From contig NZ_AUIV01000008.1 of the NCBI RefSeq assembly GCF_000423885.1, positions 62,001-126,000 on the forward strand: a DNA stretch of 64,000 nucleotides, written 5' to 3'. Below, one piece after another: positions 34,273 through 43,094 of the stretch; position 1 is the first letter of the stretch, and each line of letters starts with the position of its first letter. This DNA is from Thermomonas fusca DSM 15424 (GTDB lineage: Bacteria; Pseudomonadota; Gammaproteobacteria; Xanthomonadales; Xanthomonadaceae). Below the pieces are notes generated by a model. It saw nothing but the letters and a program-made list of their open reading frames with translations. It was not told where the DNA came from and did no database searches. Both the position numbers and the translations under genes were made by a program.

Positions 34273-35490
34273 TCAACGGCTGCGGAGCACGCCGGTGAAA
34301 TCGACGTCTTGGGAGACGTAGACGCTCAGGATCGAACCATTGTTGATGGTGATCGTCGGCCTTTGATTGGCGCCTTCCTGCAACGCTTGCTGGGCCAGCT
34401 GCTGAACGGTCTGAGCGGTATTGCTCTGGTACGGCTGCTCGATCACCACACCGGACTGGGGGTAGACCACGCCGGTGGTCGGACCATTTTTCTCGCCCAT
34501 GTACTTGAACAGGTCACTGACCATGCTGATCAAAATGGCGGAGCTGATGCGGCTGCCCCAATGGGCGTCGTATTGGCCCGGATGACCCGCGCCACCCAGG
34601 TTGTCGATGCCCGGACTGGCCATGGTCACGTCGACGCCCTGCGGCGTGATGGCGCGATCCCAAACCACGGCTACCCGTTCCCGGGCGCCACCACCCCCAC
34701 CACCATACTGGCCGAGCAGCTTGGTGCCCTTGGGAAAGAGCAGGCTCCGGCCGTTGACCGAGTACACCGGCTCCGCAACCAGGCAAGACGTATAACCCGG
34801 CACATCGGTAACGATCCGCGTCTCCAGAACGCAGCGGATATAGGTTCCTCGCGCCATCAGCGCATCCGGGTTGTTGAGCAGCTTGGCCACGGTGCGGGGC
34901 TTGGTCACTTCAGCTTGGATGGGCGCCGCTGGCTGCATCATGCCGGGCACCATCCCTTGCGTCGCGCCGCTCCCCTGGCCTGCCTGCCCGCCGCCATCGG
35001 CGATACGCCGTTCGGTCAGGCTGGGCGGCGGTGGCGGCGCGCGCGACGCACCCATGTCATCGCCGTAATCATCATCGTATGAACTCTGCGGCGGCGGCGG
35101 CAACGGCGGCGCGTTCTGGACCACGTCGATTGGCTGTGCCGGCTCCACCAACGCGGGCTGCGGCGTCGCTTGTGGAAGATCCGGCGTCGTGACCACTTCG
35201 GCGCCTGCCTTCTTCGGCGCTGCCTTTTCACGATTGGACAACGAGCTCATGAACCAGAACGCCATCAACAAAAGCAGACCCACAATCCCGCCAAGGAAGA
35301 GCATGGCCTTCCGGTTGAGCTGGCGGACTTCGTTGACGGTCAGGGTCGGCGCCGCTGCGTCAAGGTCGGGTGTTGCCTGCTCGCCCTGGCGCATATACGG
35401 ATTGCCGTCCGCGGCGGGCGACCGTTGATCGCCGGCGGACTGTGTACCCCGCGCGGGTTCATCGTAATCCGGAGGGAAGTTGTTGCTCAT
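34273..35490 (-). CDS. virB10: T4SS core-complex protein VirB10
   Basis: Protein of 405 aa spanning both membranes. The cytoplasmic N-terminus (1-65) is followed by one membrane helix (AMLFLGGIVGLLLLMAFWFM), a proline-rich periplasmic linker (residues about 100-180) and the C-terminal TrbI/VirB10 domain, which forms the outer-membrane pore. LLFPKGTKLLGQYGG and the antenna-region helix near ISSAILISMVSDLF are visible. The start overlaps the virB9 stop as ATGA. Confidence 0.95.
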   Translation of the reverse strand: MSNNFPPDYDEPARGTQSAGDQRSPAADGNPYMRQGEQATPDLDAAAPTLTVNEVRQLNRKAMLFLGGIVGLLLLMAFWFMSSLSNREKAAPKKAGAEVVTTPDLPQATPQPALVEPAQPIDVVQNAPPLPPPPQSSYDDDYGDDMGASRAPPPPPSLTERRIADGGGQAGQGSGATQGMVPGMMQPAAPIQAEVTKPRTVAKLLNNPDALMARGTYIRCVLETRIVTDVPGYTSCLVAEPVYSVNGRSLLFPKGTKLLGQYGGGGGGARERVAVVWDRAITPQGVDVTMASPGIDNLGGAGHPGQYDAHWGSRISSAILISMVSDLFKYMGEKNGPTTGVVYPQSGVVIEQPYQSNTAQTVQQLAQQALQEGANQRPTITINNGSILSVYVSQDVDFTGVLRSR

Positions 35491-36251
35491 TTCAGAAACC
35501 CTCTACGCAGGCCAATCACGTTGTCTCCCTGACGCATCACCATGTAGGGATATATCCCATGAACGATGATGGTGTTGCCCTCTACCGTCGTATTGAGCAG
35601 GAACTCTTCCGAACGCTTTTTCTCTCTCGCGTACACCGCTGGAAAGCTGCCGGTAGGCAGGCCGCGCATGTCTTTGAGCTGGATATAGGTGAATCGGCCA
35701 TCGTCATAGACGTGCGCCGGAATCAGCCAAGCGGCACGCGAATAGGTCGCATACTCGTAGTCGAAGCTGTACACGCGGCCGGCTTGGATGCCGGTATTGA
35801 GCATCGCCGGCTTGTCCTCCGATTTGGCAACAAAGCGCGCATCGGCCGGGTACTTGAAGATCACCTTGTAATTGACCCCGGCACGCTTGGCTTGTTCCAG
35901 GTCACGCCAGTCGGTCGCAACGACCTTCAGCTCAAAAACATAAGAGTGGGTTTCCGTGCGCACCAGCAGGTTGGTATCGACGTCCACATTCTTGGGGCGC
36001 AGATAGAAGATGTTGTCGCGGCGGCTCACGTCCCAGCCGCTACTGAAACCCAGGCTGTAATCCAGAACGGTTTCGCTTGGGCTCAGCTCAATCATCGTGG
36101 TGATGCCAAGCCCGGTGCGTACGGCGTAGATGCCGTCCGGCACATGCATGTATTCCTTCATCACCTGGGCATTGGCCGTGCCAGCCACCATGGCTAGCAA
36201 CAGCAGCAGGCGGACCGAGGCGAGCCTCGTTGCTTTCATCGCACTCATCAT
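35487..36251 (-). CDS. virB9: T4SS core-complex protein VirB9
   Basis: Periplasmic protein of 254 aa forming the outer-membrane core complex with VirB7 and VirB10. A signal peptide (RLLLLLAMVAGTANA, residues about 10-26) is followed by the N-terminal and C-terminal beta domains with DNIFYLRPKNVDVDTNLLVRT, SYVFELKV and FTYIQLKDMRGLPTGSFPAVYA, characteristic of VirB9/CagX. It is coupled to virB8 upstream and virB10 downstream by 4-nt overlaps. Confidence 0.95.
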   Translation of the reverse strand: MMSAMKATRLASVRLLLLLAMVAGTANAQVMKEYMHVPDGIYAVRTGLGITTMIELSPSETVLDYSLGFSSGWDVSRRDNIFYLRPKNVDVDTNLLVRTETHSYVFELKVVATDWRDLEQAKRAGVNYKVIFKYPADARFVAKSEDKPAMLNTGIQAGRVYSFDYEYATYSRAAWLIPAHVYDDGRFTYIQLKDMRGLPTGSFPAVYAREKKRSEEFLLNTTVEGNTIIVHGIYPYMVMRQGDNVIGLRRGFLK

Positions 36252-37153
36252 GGGGACTCGGTGGCCACGGCCGGCGCCGGGGACCTGTTTACGGTGGCGG
36301 GAGCAGCGGTTGCCGGGAGGGCTGCCGGGTCGATGGGTTGGCCGACGGGTTCAACCGACGGAGCAGCCGGGAGCGGCGAAGCAACCGCTGGGGCCAAGGC
36401 TGTTTCGGTTGGCACCAGAGTCGAGGCATCGTTGTCGACGCGGTAGCTGGTGACCTGGAAACGCAGCGGATTCTCGACGCTGTCCGCGTCGTTCATGCGA
36501 ATGTCAGGCTTGTATTCAAATTCCATCGTCGCGATCTTGTTGTCGAGTACGCGCGTGTTACCCGATGCCTTCTCGAACAAGACGCGTTGGAACCGGACCG
36601 TTGCGCTGGTCGGCGGTCGCCCCTGCGAGGCGCCCAGCGGGGTGACGCTGAGGATGCGAACGCGCAACGCCCGGTTCGGGCCATACATCGCGGCAGCGCT
36701 CTGTGGATTGGAGGGATTGCGTTCAGTGCGAACCTGCTCTCGCACCTTCGGCGCCGACATCGTGTAAACGGTCCGCCAGTCGCGTTCGCTTATAGCCCCG
36801 GAATCGTAGGACTCGCGCGCCAGCACGTAATGCACGATGTTGCTCCGGTTGACCGCTTCACTGGCGCGCATGTTGACGAAGTCGCTGCCGCTGGAAAGCC
36901 GCGCAACGGAGGCCGTGCCGGTGTATGCATCGGCCATGATGAGGTACGGCTCACGCCGCTCCAGGAACGGCATCAAATAGATGACGCCGCCCGCCAAGAC
37001 AAAAGACATCACCAGTGACGCACCCGCGACGCGCCAAGCGCGCTTCTCGCTGCGGCGGGCCATGTCGGCGATGGTGTTCTCGAAATCTAAGGAGCGCTTG
37101 ACCGCCTTATCGATCGCTTCGCCCGTGGTTTTGCGCTTCAACATAGTGCCCAT
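36248..37153 (-). CDS. virB8: T4SS inner-membrane assembly protein VirB8
   Basis: Bitopic protein of 301 aa. The short cytoplasmic N-terminus is followed by one membrane helix (VAGASLVMSFVLAGGVIYLM) and a periplasmic NTF2-like domain (ERREPYLIMADAYTG ... NPLRFQVTSYRVD). The last 70 residues are an extra Pro/Ala/Val-rich tail not needed for the fold. In-frame ATGs at 37153 and 37144 are both plausible. Confidence 0.93.
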   Translation of the reverse strand: MGTMLKRKTTGEAIDKAVKRSLDFENTIADMARRSEKRAWRVAGASLVMSFVLAGGVIYLMPFLERREPYLIMADAYTGTASVARLSSGSDFVNMRASEAVNRSNIVHYVLARESYDSGAISERDWRTVYTMSAPKVREQVRTERNPSNPQSAAAMYGPNRALRVRILSVTPLGASQGRPPTSATVRFQRVLFEKASGNTRVLDNKIATMEFEYKPDIRMNDADSVENPLRFQVTSYRVDNDASTLVPTETALAPAVASPLPAAPSVEPVGQPIDPAALPATAAPATVNRSPAPAVATESP

Positions 37154-37195
37154 TCCGGTGATGCGACGGCCATTGCGCCGCCGTTGCGCCCTGCC

Positions 37196-37600
37196 TCAGT
37201 TGGAGGCCGCCGTTGGGCGAGCGTCCACCGCGATGGCGCCCGTTGACGTGGTGATGGCTATGCCCTGCTCGGCATAGATGGCAGACAACTGGCTCACCGC
37301 GTCATCCACCGTGACTGCATGCAGTTGTGCCACCGGCGCGTGCAGTGAGAAGTCAGTGCTGATGCCGTAACGAAGCTGAAGCCCACTGTCACGCGCCCAG
37401 CGAGTCAGCAGCGCCTTCAGCGTGCCGTCCACAGGCGTGGCGTAGAACACGTAAGCTGGATTGAGCGGAATCGCCTGCGTCTTCTCAGGCAACCTGTTGA
37501 CCGGACGCCAACGCCCGTGGAATTCCGGCGGCGGTTGGGTCTGGCATGCGCTGGCCGCCAGTGCGAGCACCAGCGGTAAAACACTACGGTAGAACCCCAC
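37196..37600 (-). CDS. virB7: T4SS lipoprotein VirB7 with extra C-terminal N0-type domain
   Basis: Outer-membrane lipoprotein of 134 aa. The signal peptide ends in the lipobox SAC (ALAASACQT), followed by the VirB9-binding segment and then a globular domain (residues about 55-130, LKALLTRWARDSGLQLRYGIST ... DAVSQLSAIYAEQGIAI) of the secretin/TonB N0 type. Ordinary VirB7 proteins are only about 50 aa; the added domain marks the Xanthomonas-type T4SS. GTG start at 37600 behind GAAGGGGAAG. Confidence 0.93.
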   Translation of the reverse strand: MGFYRSVLPLVLALAASACQTQPPPEFHGRWRPVNRLPEKTQAIPLNPAYVFYATPVDGTLKALLTRWARDSGLQLRYGISTDFSLHAPVAQLHAVTVDDAVSQLSAIYAEQGIAITTSTGAIAVDARPTAASN

Positions 37601-37638
37601 GTGTACTTCCCCTTCAAAGCTTGGCTACGCTTGTCGAC

Positions 37639-38064
37639 TCAGTGGCTATGCGGCGTGTTTTCGGGACGCCCATTCCCTTCCCACTTGCCCGTGCCCCCGG
37701 CTGCGGGACACACGCGCATAAACAGGTAGACGCCATCAATTTCCCGCTGTGACCACCCCCTCAGCATCGTCAGCGGATAGGGACAGGTCTGCAGCGGGTA
37801 CGGGCAATAGCCTGGCGTGGGCGCCCATATCCCCTGTGCGGGCGAGACCGGGTTCCACGCACGTGGGCGCTCCTTCATCCCGTCCTCGCAGAACAGGAAT
37901 GGATCGTCGTCGCGGAACAACTTGCCGCTGGAATCCCTGAGTTCGGTGTAACAGCCCTTGTCCATCGAAGCCCCCATGCAAGGCGGGGCGGGCTTCTGCT
38001 GGGCGTCTGCCCCCCATGCGGAGATCGCAAACAGCGTGGCTAGCGATAGCAAAAGAGACTTCAA
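37639..38064 (-). CDS. Secreted protein of unknown function at the head of the virB operon
   Basis: A protein of 141 aa if translation starts at the TTG at 38064, which has AAGGAA seven bases upstream and gives a clean signal peptide (KSLLLSLATLFAISAWGADA). The mature part is rich in Pro, Cys, Gly and Trp: six cysteines and repeated CPYPL. No family is recognised. Its place directly before virB7, 38 bp away on the same strand, suggests it is the first gene of the transcript and a periplasmic accessory of the T4SS. A longer frame from ATG 38154 would run through the promoter region and is less likely. Confidence 0.65.
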   Translation of the reverse strand: MKSLLLSLATLFAISAWGADAQQKPAPPCMGASMDKGCYTELRDSSGKLFRDDDPFLFCEDGMKERPRAWNPVSPAQGIWAPTPGYCPYPLQTCPYPLTMLRGWSQREIDGVYLFMRVCPAAGGTGKWEGNGRPENTPHSH

Positions 38065-38161
38065 CGGAGGATTCCTTTCCCGCGCATTGCTTAAGAAGGG
38101 GTGAACGGCAGCTGGAAAGACAGTGCGCTGCGTCCAATTTTCGCAATGATGCAACGCTCTA

Positions 38162-38189
38162 CGTCACATTTCAACCCCCTGCGTCACAT
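38162..38189. promoter_or_regulatory. Paired CGTCACAT direct repeats upstream of the virB operon
   Basis: CGTCACAT occurs at 38162-38169 and 38182-38189, start-to-start 20 bp, i.e. two helical turns on the same DNA face. The pair lies 98-125 bp upstream of the first virB-operon start, in the gap after virD4. It could bind a regulator that sets T4SS expression. It does not look like the GTAAA-type CpxR repeat. Inference from a single locus. Confidence 0.4.
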
Positions 38190-38225
38190 CGCGACCGCCA
38201 AGTAGTCTTGGGCCCATCAAGGGGC

Positions 38226-39938
38226 TCAGAACGTGCGGTTGATGCGCTGCATGAAGGCAAGTGGCTCCACATCCACGGCCGGGAGCAGGCGCTCGGTGAA
38301 ATGCGGATCCTCGTAGTAGCGGATTTTCTGGGCCATGATCGGGTTGGCCAGCCCTTCGCAGAGGATGACCTCTTTCTCTCGCCCCATCGCCTTGAGCTCT
38401 TGCGGGAGCATGAGCGCGCGGCGCTCCTCGACGTCGGTGAGGGTAACGCTCCCATTGGCACCACGCGATCGGCTCAGGTTTCGCTTGCGTTGCGTGGTGT
38501 AGCCGAGCATTTCAGAATAGTCGTTGGCGTCGCGCTGCTCGCGCGGCGCGAAGATCACCTGCATCGCGTGGTTGGTGATCAAGGTCCGTGAAGTCTCGTG
38601 ACCATAGGTGGCGTCCAACTGCGCCATCGACTGAATGACGGGCAGCAGACGCAGGTTGTAACCCGCCATGTAGCTGACCGCGTTGGCAATGATGTCCACC
38701 TTGCCGATGCTGGTGAACTCGTCCATCAACAGCAGGCACTGATGATTCAGTGCCGGGTTGTCCTGAGGCAACTCACGTGTATTGACGTTGATCAGCTGGC
38801 TGAAAAAGAGGTTCACGATCAGACGCGCTTCCGCCAACTTGTTTGGCGTGATGCCGATGTAGATCGTCATGGGCTTGCGGCGAAGGTCGGTCAGCCAGAA
38901 ATCATTGCTGGACGTGGCCGCATCAAGCACCGGGTTGATCCAGGGGTTGAGTGGCTCTTTGAACGTTCCGATGATGGACGCGAAGGTCTCCTCGGCCTGC
39001 GACACCAGACCCGCGAACGCATTGCGGCATGCCGGGCTGACGAACGGGCGCTCCAGCATCTCCTTGAACTGAGCCTTGAGATCGCGGCCGTCACCGGTCG
39101 AAACCCGATAGACATGCCCGAACGTAGGGAACGTCGCCTTGGCAGCGGGCAACCCGCTGGCGATCTCGTGATCGTGAAAATCGAACAGATAAAGCGTAAA
39201 GGCGAGGAATGCGTTGCGCGCCTGACTGACCCAGAACTTCTGCTCTTCACCGACATCCGGATAGAGCATTGCCGCGATGGCAAGCAGATCGGATACGCGG
39301 AATGCCGGGTCGCGGGAAACATAGCTCAGCGGATTCCAGCGATGCGTACGCCCATCCTCGGCAAACGGGTTGAAAAGGTAAACGCTCTGCCCGATTTCCC
39401 GACGCCAGCCCGACGTGAGCCGAAAATTCTCCTGTTTGATGTCAAGCACCACGATCGAGTCGCGATACTCCAGGAGATTGGGAATCACCACGCCGACGCC
39501 CTTACCCGAGCGCGTCGGAGCAGCCAAAATGGCGAATTGCTGGCCCGGCAACGTCACCAGCTTCCCGCCCAGGCGCCCAACCACGATGCCGGTACCGGGT
39601 TTGTCGTCGAGCAATCCATGGCGTGCAACTTCGCCCCGGCTCGCGAAGCGGGCTTCGCCATGCGCAGACTTCTGCTGACGCTTGAACGCCAAGATCAGAA
39701 ACCCTAACCAGGCCACCATCGTGCTGCCGAAACCCAGCGCCCCCGCAACCTTGACCTTGGTGACATACGGCTGCATGCGCACGGTGTCTATGGCTTGCCA
39801 GTACGACCACCAGGTCTTGGGTCCAAGCGGCACATCCACACCGATGAGCAACCCGACAAACAAGCCCGATAGATACGCGCCAGCCAGCAACGCGGCAACG
39901 AGTAGGACAAGCAAGAATACGACTTTCGCGGCATTCAT
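38226..39938 (-). CDS. virD4: T4SS coupling protein VirD4
   Basis: Inner-membrane ATPase of 570 aa that recognises XVIPCD effectors and feeds them to the channel. Two N-terminal membrane helices (residues about 6-34 and 66-88) precede the ATPase with Walker A APTRSGKGVGVVIPNLL, Walker B LLLMDEFTSIGK and the QS motif VIQSMAQLDATYG. ATG 39938 follows an excellent GGGAGGGCG site. virD4 lies upstream of the virB genes on the same strand but is separated by a 161-bp promoter-like gap. Confidence 0.95.
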   Translation of the reverse strand: MNAAKVVFLLVLLVAALLAGAYLSGLFVGLLIGVDVPLGPKTWWSYWQAIDTVRMQPYVTKVKVAGALGFGSTMVAWLGFLILAFKRQQKSAHGEARFASRGEVARHGLLDDKPGTGIVVGRLGGKLVTLPGQQFAILAAPTRSGKGVGVVIPNLLEYRDSIVVLDIKQENFRLTSGWRREIGQSVYLFNPFAEDGRTHRWNPLSYVSRDPAFRVSDLLAIAAMLYPDVGEEQKFWVSQARNAFLAFTLYLFDFHDHEIASGLPAAKATFPTFGHVYRVSTGDGRDLKAQFKEMLERPFVSPACRNAFAGLVSQAEETFASIIGTFKEPLNPWINPVLDAATSSNDFWLTDLRRKPMTIYIGITPNKLAEARLIVNLFFSQLINVNTRELPQDNPALNHQCLLLMDEFTSIGKVDIIANAVSYMAGYNLRLLPVIQSMAQLDATYGHETSRTLITNHAMQVIFAPREQRDANDYSEMLGYTTQRKRNLSRSRGANGSVTLTDVEERRALMLPQELKAMGREKEVILCEGLANPIMAQKIRYYEDPHFTERLLPAVDVEPLAFMQRINRTF

Positions 39939-40052
39939 CGGTGCGCCCTCCCTGACGCGACGTTCCGTTGGCGCGGCCGATGGTGCCATGCTTCCCAACC
40001 AAGGTATAGCCACGTATGCTCGGGCGCCGTTGCCCGAGAACTGCGCCGCGCC

Positions 40053-40568
40053 GTGAAGTGGGACGCCTTCACCATCATCCAGCAGATGCTGATCCTGATG
40101 ACAATCGTCGGGCAGACATGGGTATCGTTCAAGGTGATCCTTGCGACGGTAGGCAACGAACGCTACGTCAGGCTGATGGCCTTCAGTACGGGGTTGTTGA
40201 TCTTCCTTTTGTGCCGCCCACTGCATGTCACCTTTGCAGACATGATGGTGCGCATGCACCAACAGGACAGCCTGCTGTGGATGGTGATGATGGGCGGCGT
40301 GATGCCGGTACTGGTTGGCATCTTGGTATCCGAAGGCACCGTACTGGCGCTGAGAACACGCCAGCCAATCCCGATCCGCTTCATGCTGATCGTCGCCGCG
40401 TTCACGCTTTCGCAGGCCGCGTACACCAATTTCATCGCGCTCACCACGCGTATCACCACGCTTGATCGCGCCTTCATCCCCAACATCTGCTACGCGATTG
40501 CGGTCGGCATGTGGATGACTTGGCGCTATCGCGACGAACCGGTGTCGCTCAAGCGCCACCCGCATTGA
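40053..40568 (+). CDS. Membrane protein of unknown function, divergent from virD4
   Basis: Protein of 171 aa with about five hydrophobic spans (residues 10-30, 40-58, 73-95, 106-130 and 143-158) and short charged loops. It ends in a basic tail (KRHPH). The start is a GTG with no obvious ribosome site; an ATG 12 codons in (40086) is an alternative. It shares the 114-bp divergent control region with virD4. No family is recognised. It could be an accessory of the T4SS island or an unrelated resident. Confidence 0.6.
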   Translation: MKWDAFTIIQQMLILMTIVGQTWVSFKVILATVGNERYVRLMAFSTGLLIFLLCRPLHVTFADMMVRMHQQDSLLWMVMMGGVMPVLVGILVSEGTVLALRTRQPIPIRFMLIVAAFTLSQAAYTNFIALTTRITTLDRAFIPNICYAIAVGMWMTWRYRDEPVSLKRHPH

Positions 40569-40702
40569 GGTGCGCGGCTTCGCCGGGGGTAATTGGACCG
40601 ACCAGAGTTCAGTAGAAACTCAGCCGCTGCGGGTTGGGCCTCTCGAACTCTAATTGACGCCGGCACCCAGCCGCCCCCTCTCCCGTAGTGCGGGCGGCTC
40701 CC

Positions 40703-41974
40703 TCAACCTTCCATGTAGTCCTGCAGAGCGAATGGATTGAGGAACTGACGCCCCCAAAAGGCGTTGCGCTCGGCTTCACCCAGTCTCGCTTCGTCGCACA
40801 CCGACGGCCAATGCCGCCGCAGTGCCTGCAACTGCGCATCGATGATGCCGCGGGCCTCCTCGGCTGACAGTTGGAAGCGTGCAGCGGCTTCCACGCACAC
40901 CGTCAGCCGGCTGAATCGGTTGTCGCCAAGGATTTTCATCGCCTGGGTAGCCTCCTGTCCCGCCCGCGGTTGCGGGCAGATATCGAAGGCGGGCGTCAGT
41001 ACCAACTGCCGGCCGTCCCAAAACGCAGCATGATTGCGCGCGTGATCATCGGTATTGCCGCACAGGATGTTGAACACCAGGCGCGCGAACAGTTCGCGCA
41101 GGGTGGCCCGCGGTTCGGTGAAACGGTGCCGGACGATGTCTGCCAGCTCCTCATAGCTCGCATACGCCGCCATCATTTCGTCCAGGCTCAACAAGGTCAG
41201 CGCGGACACCAGCGCACGCCGCCGCCAGTGGCTGCTCGCATGGTGCTCGCGGTCGAAACGCTCAACCAGCAATACGTCCTTGCCTGCCGCCTGCACCAGC
41301 TGCACCGGGGCCACGGACAAGCCCACCAAAGCCGCCAAGCGCATCGCCATGAACTCGGCCTTCACCACCGGCATCACGTCGGTACTGCTGGAGAACTTGG
41401 CGATCCACTTGCGCCCGCCCCCATCAAGCGTTGCTTTCGGGCGCGCGCCGCCGATTTCGGTACCGTGCTGGATGGCCTGCGCCAACGCCGGGGACAACGG
41501 CAGCCCCTGCTCGACCCGCACAGCGCTTTCAAGCAACTCTTCCAGCGAGGCCTCGCCTCCCTCACGGCAGCGGTATTGCGTGGCCGACACCTGGAAGTCC
41601 AGCGCGCCGATCCGGTCTGACCCCGACTGCAACAGATAGCTCAGCTCGTCCAGCACCGCCGTATCTGCATCCCGACCGGCGCGGCCCAGCAGACGATTGA
41701 GGATGACGCGACGCCCCCAAGCATCCGGCGCGGCGTCACGCAGGCAGCCCGGCATGGACAGACCGGTTGGCAAGGGCAGAAGACCCGGCTGGAGCGGCAG
41801 TTCCGGCAAATAAAGCGGCAGCTTGTCCTCGCGGGCAAGGTAGCTGCGACCGTAGTTGAACTGCAGTCCCAGTGGTGTGGTGGCCAGCCGCCCGGCCACC
41901 ACCGGTTCGGCCCGATCCGGCAGCCAGGTCCAGACATAGGCCTCGCGCGGGGCGCTGCCGGGATCAGAAATCAT
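40703..41974 (-). CDS. hipA: HipA-type toxin kinase
   Basis: Serine/threonine kinase toxin of 423 aa; HipA of E. coli phosphorylates glutamyl-tRNA synthetase and causes persistence. The N-terminal HipA_N-like region (1-105) is followed by the kinase core with the P-loop-like IGGARPKATL, the lysine in WIAKFSS, catalytic FNILCGNTDDHARNHAAF and the metal-binding AFDICPQ. Length is normal. It overlaps hipB by 11 nt. The exact target cannot be read from sequence. Confidence 0.9.
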   Translation of the reverse strand: MISDPGSAPREAYVWTWLPDRAEPVVAGRLATTPLGLQFNYGRSYLAREDKLPLYLPELPLQPGLLPLPTGLSMPGCLRDAAPDAWGRRVILNRLLGRAGRDADTAVLDELSYLLQSGSDRIGALDFQVSATQYRCREGGEASLEELLESAVRVEQGLPLSPALAQAIQHGTEIGGARPKATLDGGGRKWIAKFSSSTDVMPVVKAEFMAMRLAALVGLSVAPVQLVQAAGKDVLLVERFDREHHASSHWRRRALVSALTLLSLDEMMAAYASYEELADIVRHRFTEPRATLRELFARLVFNILCGNTDDHARNHAAFWDGRQLVLTPAFDICPQPRAGQEATQAMKILGDNRFSRLTVCVEAAARFQLSAEEARGIIDAQLQALRRHWPSVCDEARLGEAERNAFWGRQFLNPFALQDYMEG

Positions 41975-42302
41975 CCTTCACCTCCCCGCGTGGCGCGTGC
42001 ACGGCTTTGGGCAACAGCGCCAATCGATCCTCGATCTCACGGTTGCGCTTGTGCAGTGCTCCCAGGTCCGGCTCGAACAGCGGTACCCCGAGGATGGCGG
42101 CCAGCTCGAATGCCACGCCGATTTCGCAGCGCGGATCCCCTTTTTCGATCCGTCGCAACATATCGCGTGAAATCCCGGCGCGCTCGGCCAATACCTGCAC
42201 CCCCATCTTCTTCTCGATCCGCGCGGCACGCAGCAAGCCCCCCAGCAAGCTGAGCGCATGCAGGCTGTAGCGGGAATAGGTGCGGACGATTGGCTTTGCC
42301 AT
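41964..42302 (-). CDS. hipB: HipB-type antitoxin, Xre-family repressor
   Basis: DNA-binding antitoxin of 112 aa. The helix-turn-helix (MGVQVLAERAGISRDMLRRIEKGD, residues about 33-56) is followed by a short acidic C-terminus. Start at ATG 42302. It should repress its own promoter through the inverted repeats just upstream (42324-42360) and bind HipA. Confidence 0.88.
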   Translation of the reverse strand: MAKPIVRTYSRYSLHALSLLGGLLRAARIEKKMGVQVLAERAGISRDMLRRIEKGDPRCEIGVAFELAAILGVPLFEPDLGALHKRNREIEDRLALLPKAVHAPRGEVKDDF

Positions 42303-42323
42303 GCGTCCAATATAGGATTTTTT

Positions 42324-42360
42324 ATAAGCCTTATCAAGCAAAATGGCTTATATGAAAGCC
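42324..42360. promoter_or_regulatory. HipB operator: inverted repeats of AAGCC/GGCTT
   Basis: ATAAGCC (42324-42330) pairs with GGCTTAT (42345-42351), and GGCTT (42345-42349) pairs again with AAGCC (42356-42360). The block lies 22-58 bp upstream of hipB and is AT-rich, so it should overlap the promoter. Autoregulation of this kind is standard for hipBA. Confidence 0.65.
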
Positions 42361-42934
42361 TTTTTTGGAGCCCGCACTCCGGATAACCCCGGCGTAAGCC
42401 AAGACGACGACGTGGACGAAACCCGATAGCGGCTCCAGTTCTGCCGGTGCAGCTTGGCGAACAATGACAACCCCAGTTCGGCCTAGTCCCGATCGCCGAT
42501 CATGGCGACATGATGTGGGTCTCACGAAGAGAGGGCTGGGTCTCGCGCCACACCGTGGCCTTCACGAAGCTCGGACTCTCTCGGGTTCCCGGCTCGTTCC
42601 TGGGAAGCTATCGCCAATTGATCGTGTCGCCCGTGGCGCGCAGCTTGTCGAGGACGTTTTCGGCCCGATGAGGTTTTGGATGAGGCGCAGTGGCCGACGG
42701 TGCGATCCATTTCGCAGGACGAATGCGGAAAACTGGAAATCATGTCCGAGGATCTGGCGTTGCGATCTCATGCCAAGCAACCACCAAGCGAAATGACCCC
42801 TGTTCACCTGACCCGACACGACCGCCCCAAGAACATGGCACGGACATGGCACGGATGTGGCACGGAATGCCCCAAGCGCCCCAAAAGCAAAAGGGCCAAC
42901 GAGCGCTAACTCATTGACCCTTGTGCTTTTTGGA
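42361..42934. other. Stretch without a convincing gene, ending at tRNA-Arg
   Basis: About 570 bp in which the open frames are short, in several directions and without family features. It contains three tandem 11-bp units, CATGGCACGGA twice and then TGTGGCACGGA (42834-42866). The stretch sits on the 3' side of the tRNA-Arg gene, the place where integrating elements insert, and may be a decayed integrase/attachment region. No integrase motif could be read. Confidence 0.4.
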
Positions 42935-43011
42935 TGGTGCGCCCGGAGAGATTCGAACTCCCGACCCCCAAGTTCGTAGCCTGGTGCTCTATCCAACTGA
43001 GCTACGGGCGC
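42935..43011 (-). tRNA. tRNA-Arg (anticodon ACG)
   Basis: 77 nt including encoded CCA. Acceptor GCGCCCG pairs with CGGGCGC; the D-arm (GCTC...GAGC), anticodon loop CTACGAA and T-arm (GGGAG TTCGAAT CTCCC) are all present. Located 83 bp downstream (in its own direction) of tRNA-Ser. Confidence 0.97.
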
Positions 43012-43094
43012 AGAAGCGGAATTATGCAGATCCACTAGTTGCACGTCAACGGAAACTTCCGTGTCAGCGCAGGTTTTTCGCGTTTCGCCGCAAG

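Noticed and set aside
42464..42796. Possible 110-aa gene on the plus strand upstream of tRNA-Arg
   Set aside because: No ribosome site, basic low-complexity translation, and competing frames on the other strand; not supported.
42834..42866. Short tandem GGCACGGA units as a CRISPR-like array
   Set aside because: Units are 11 bp, directly adjacent, with no spacers and no cas genes.
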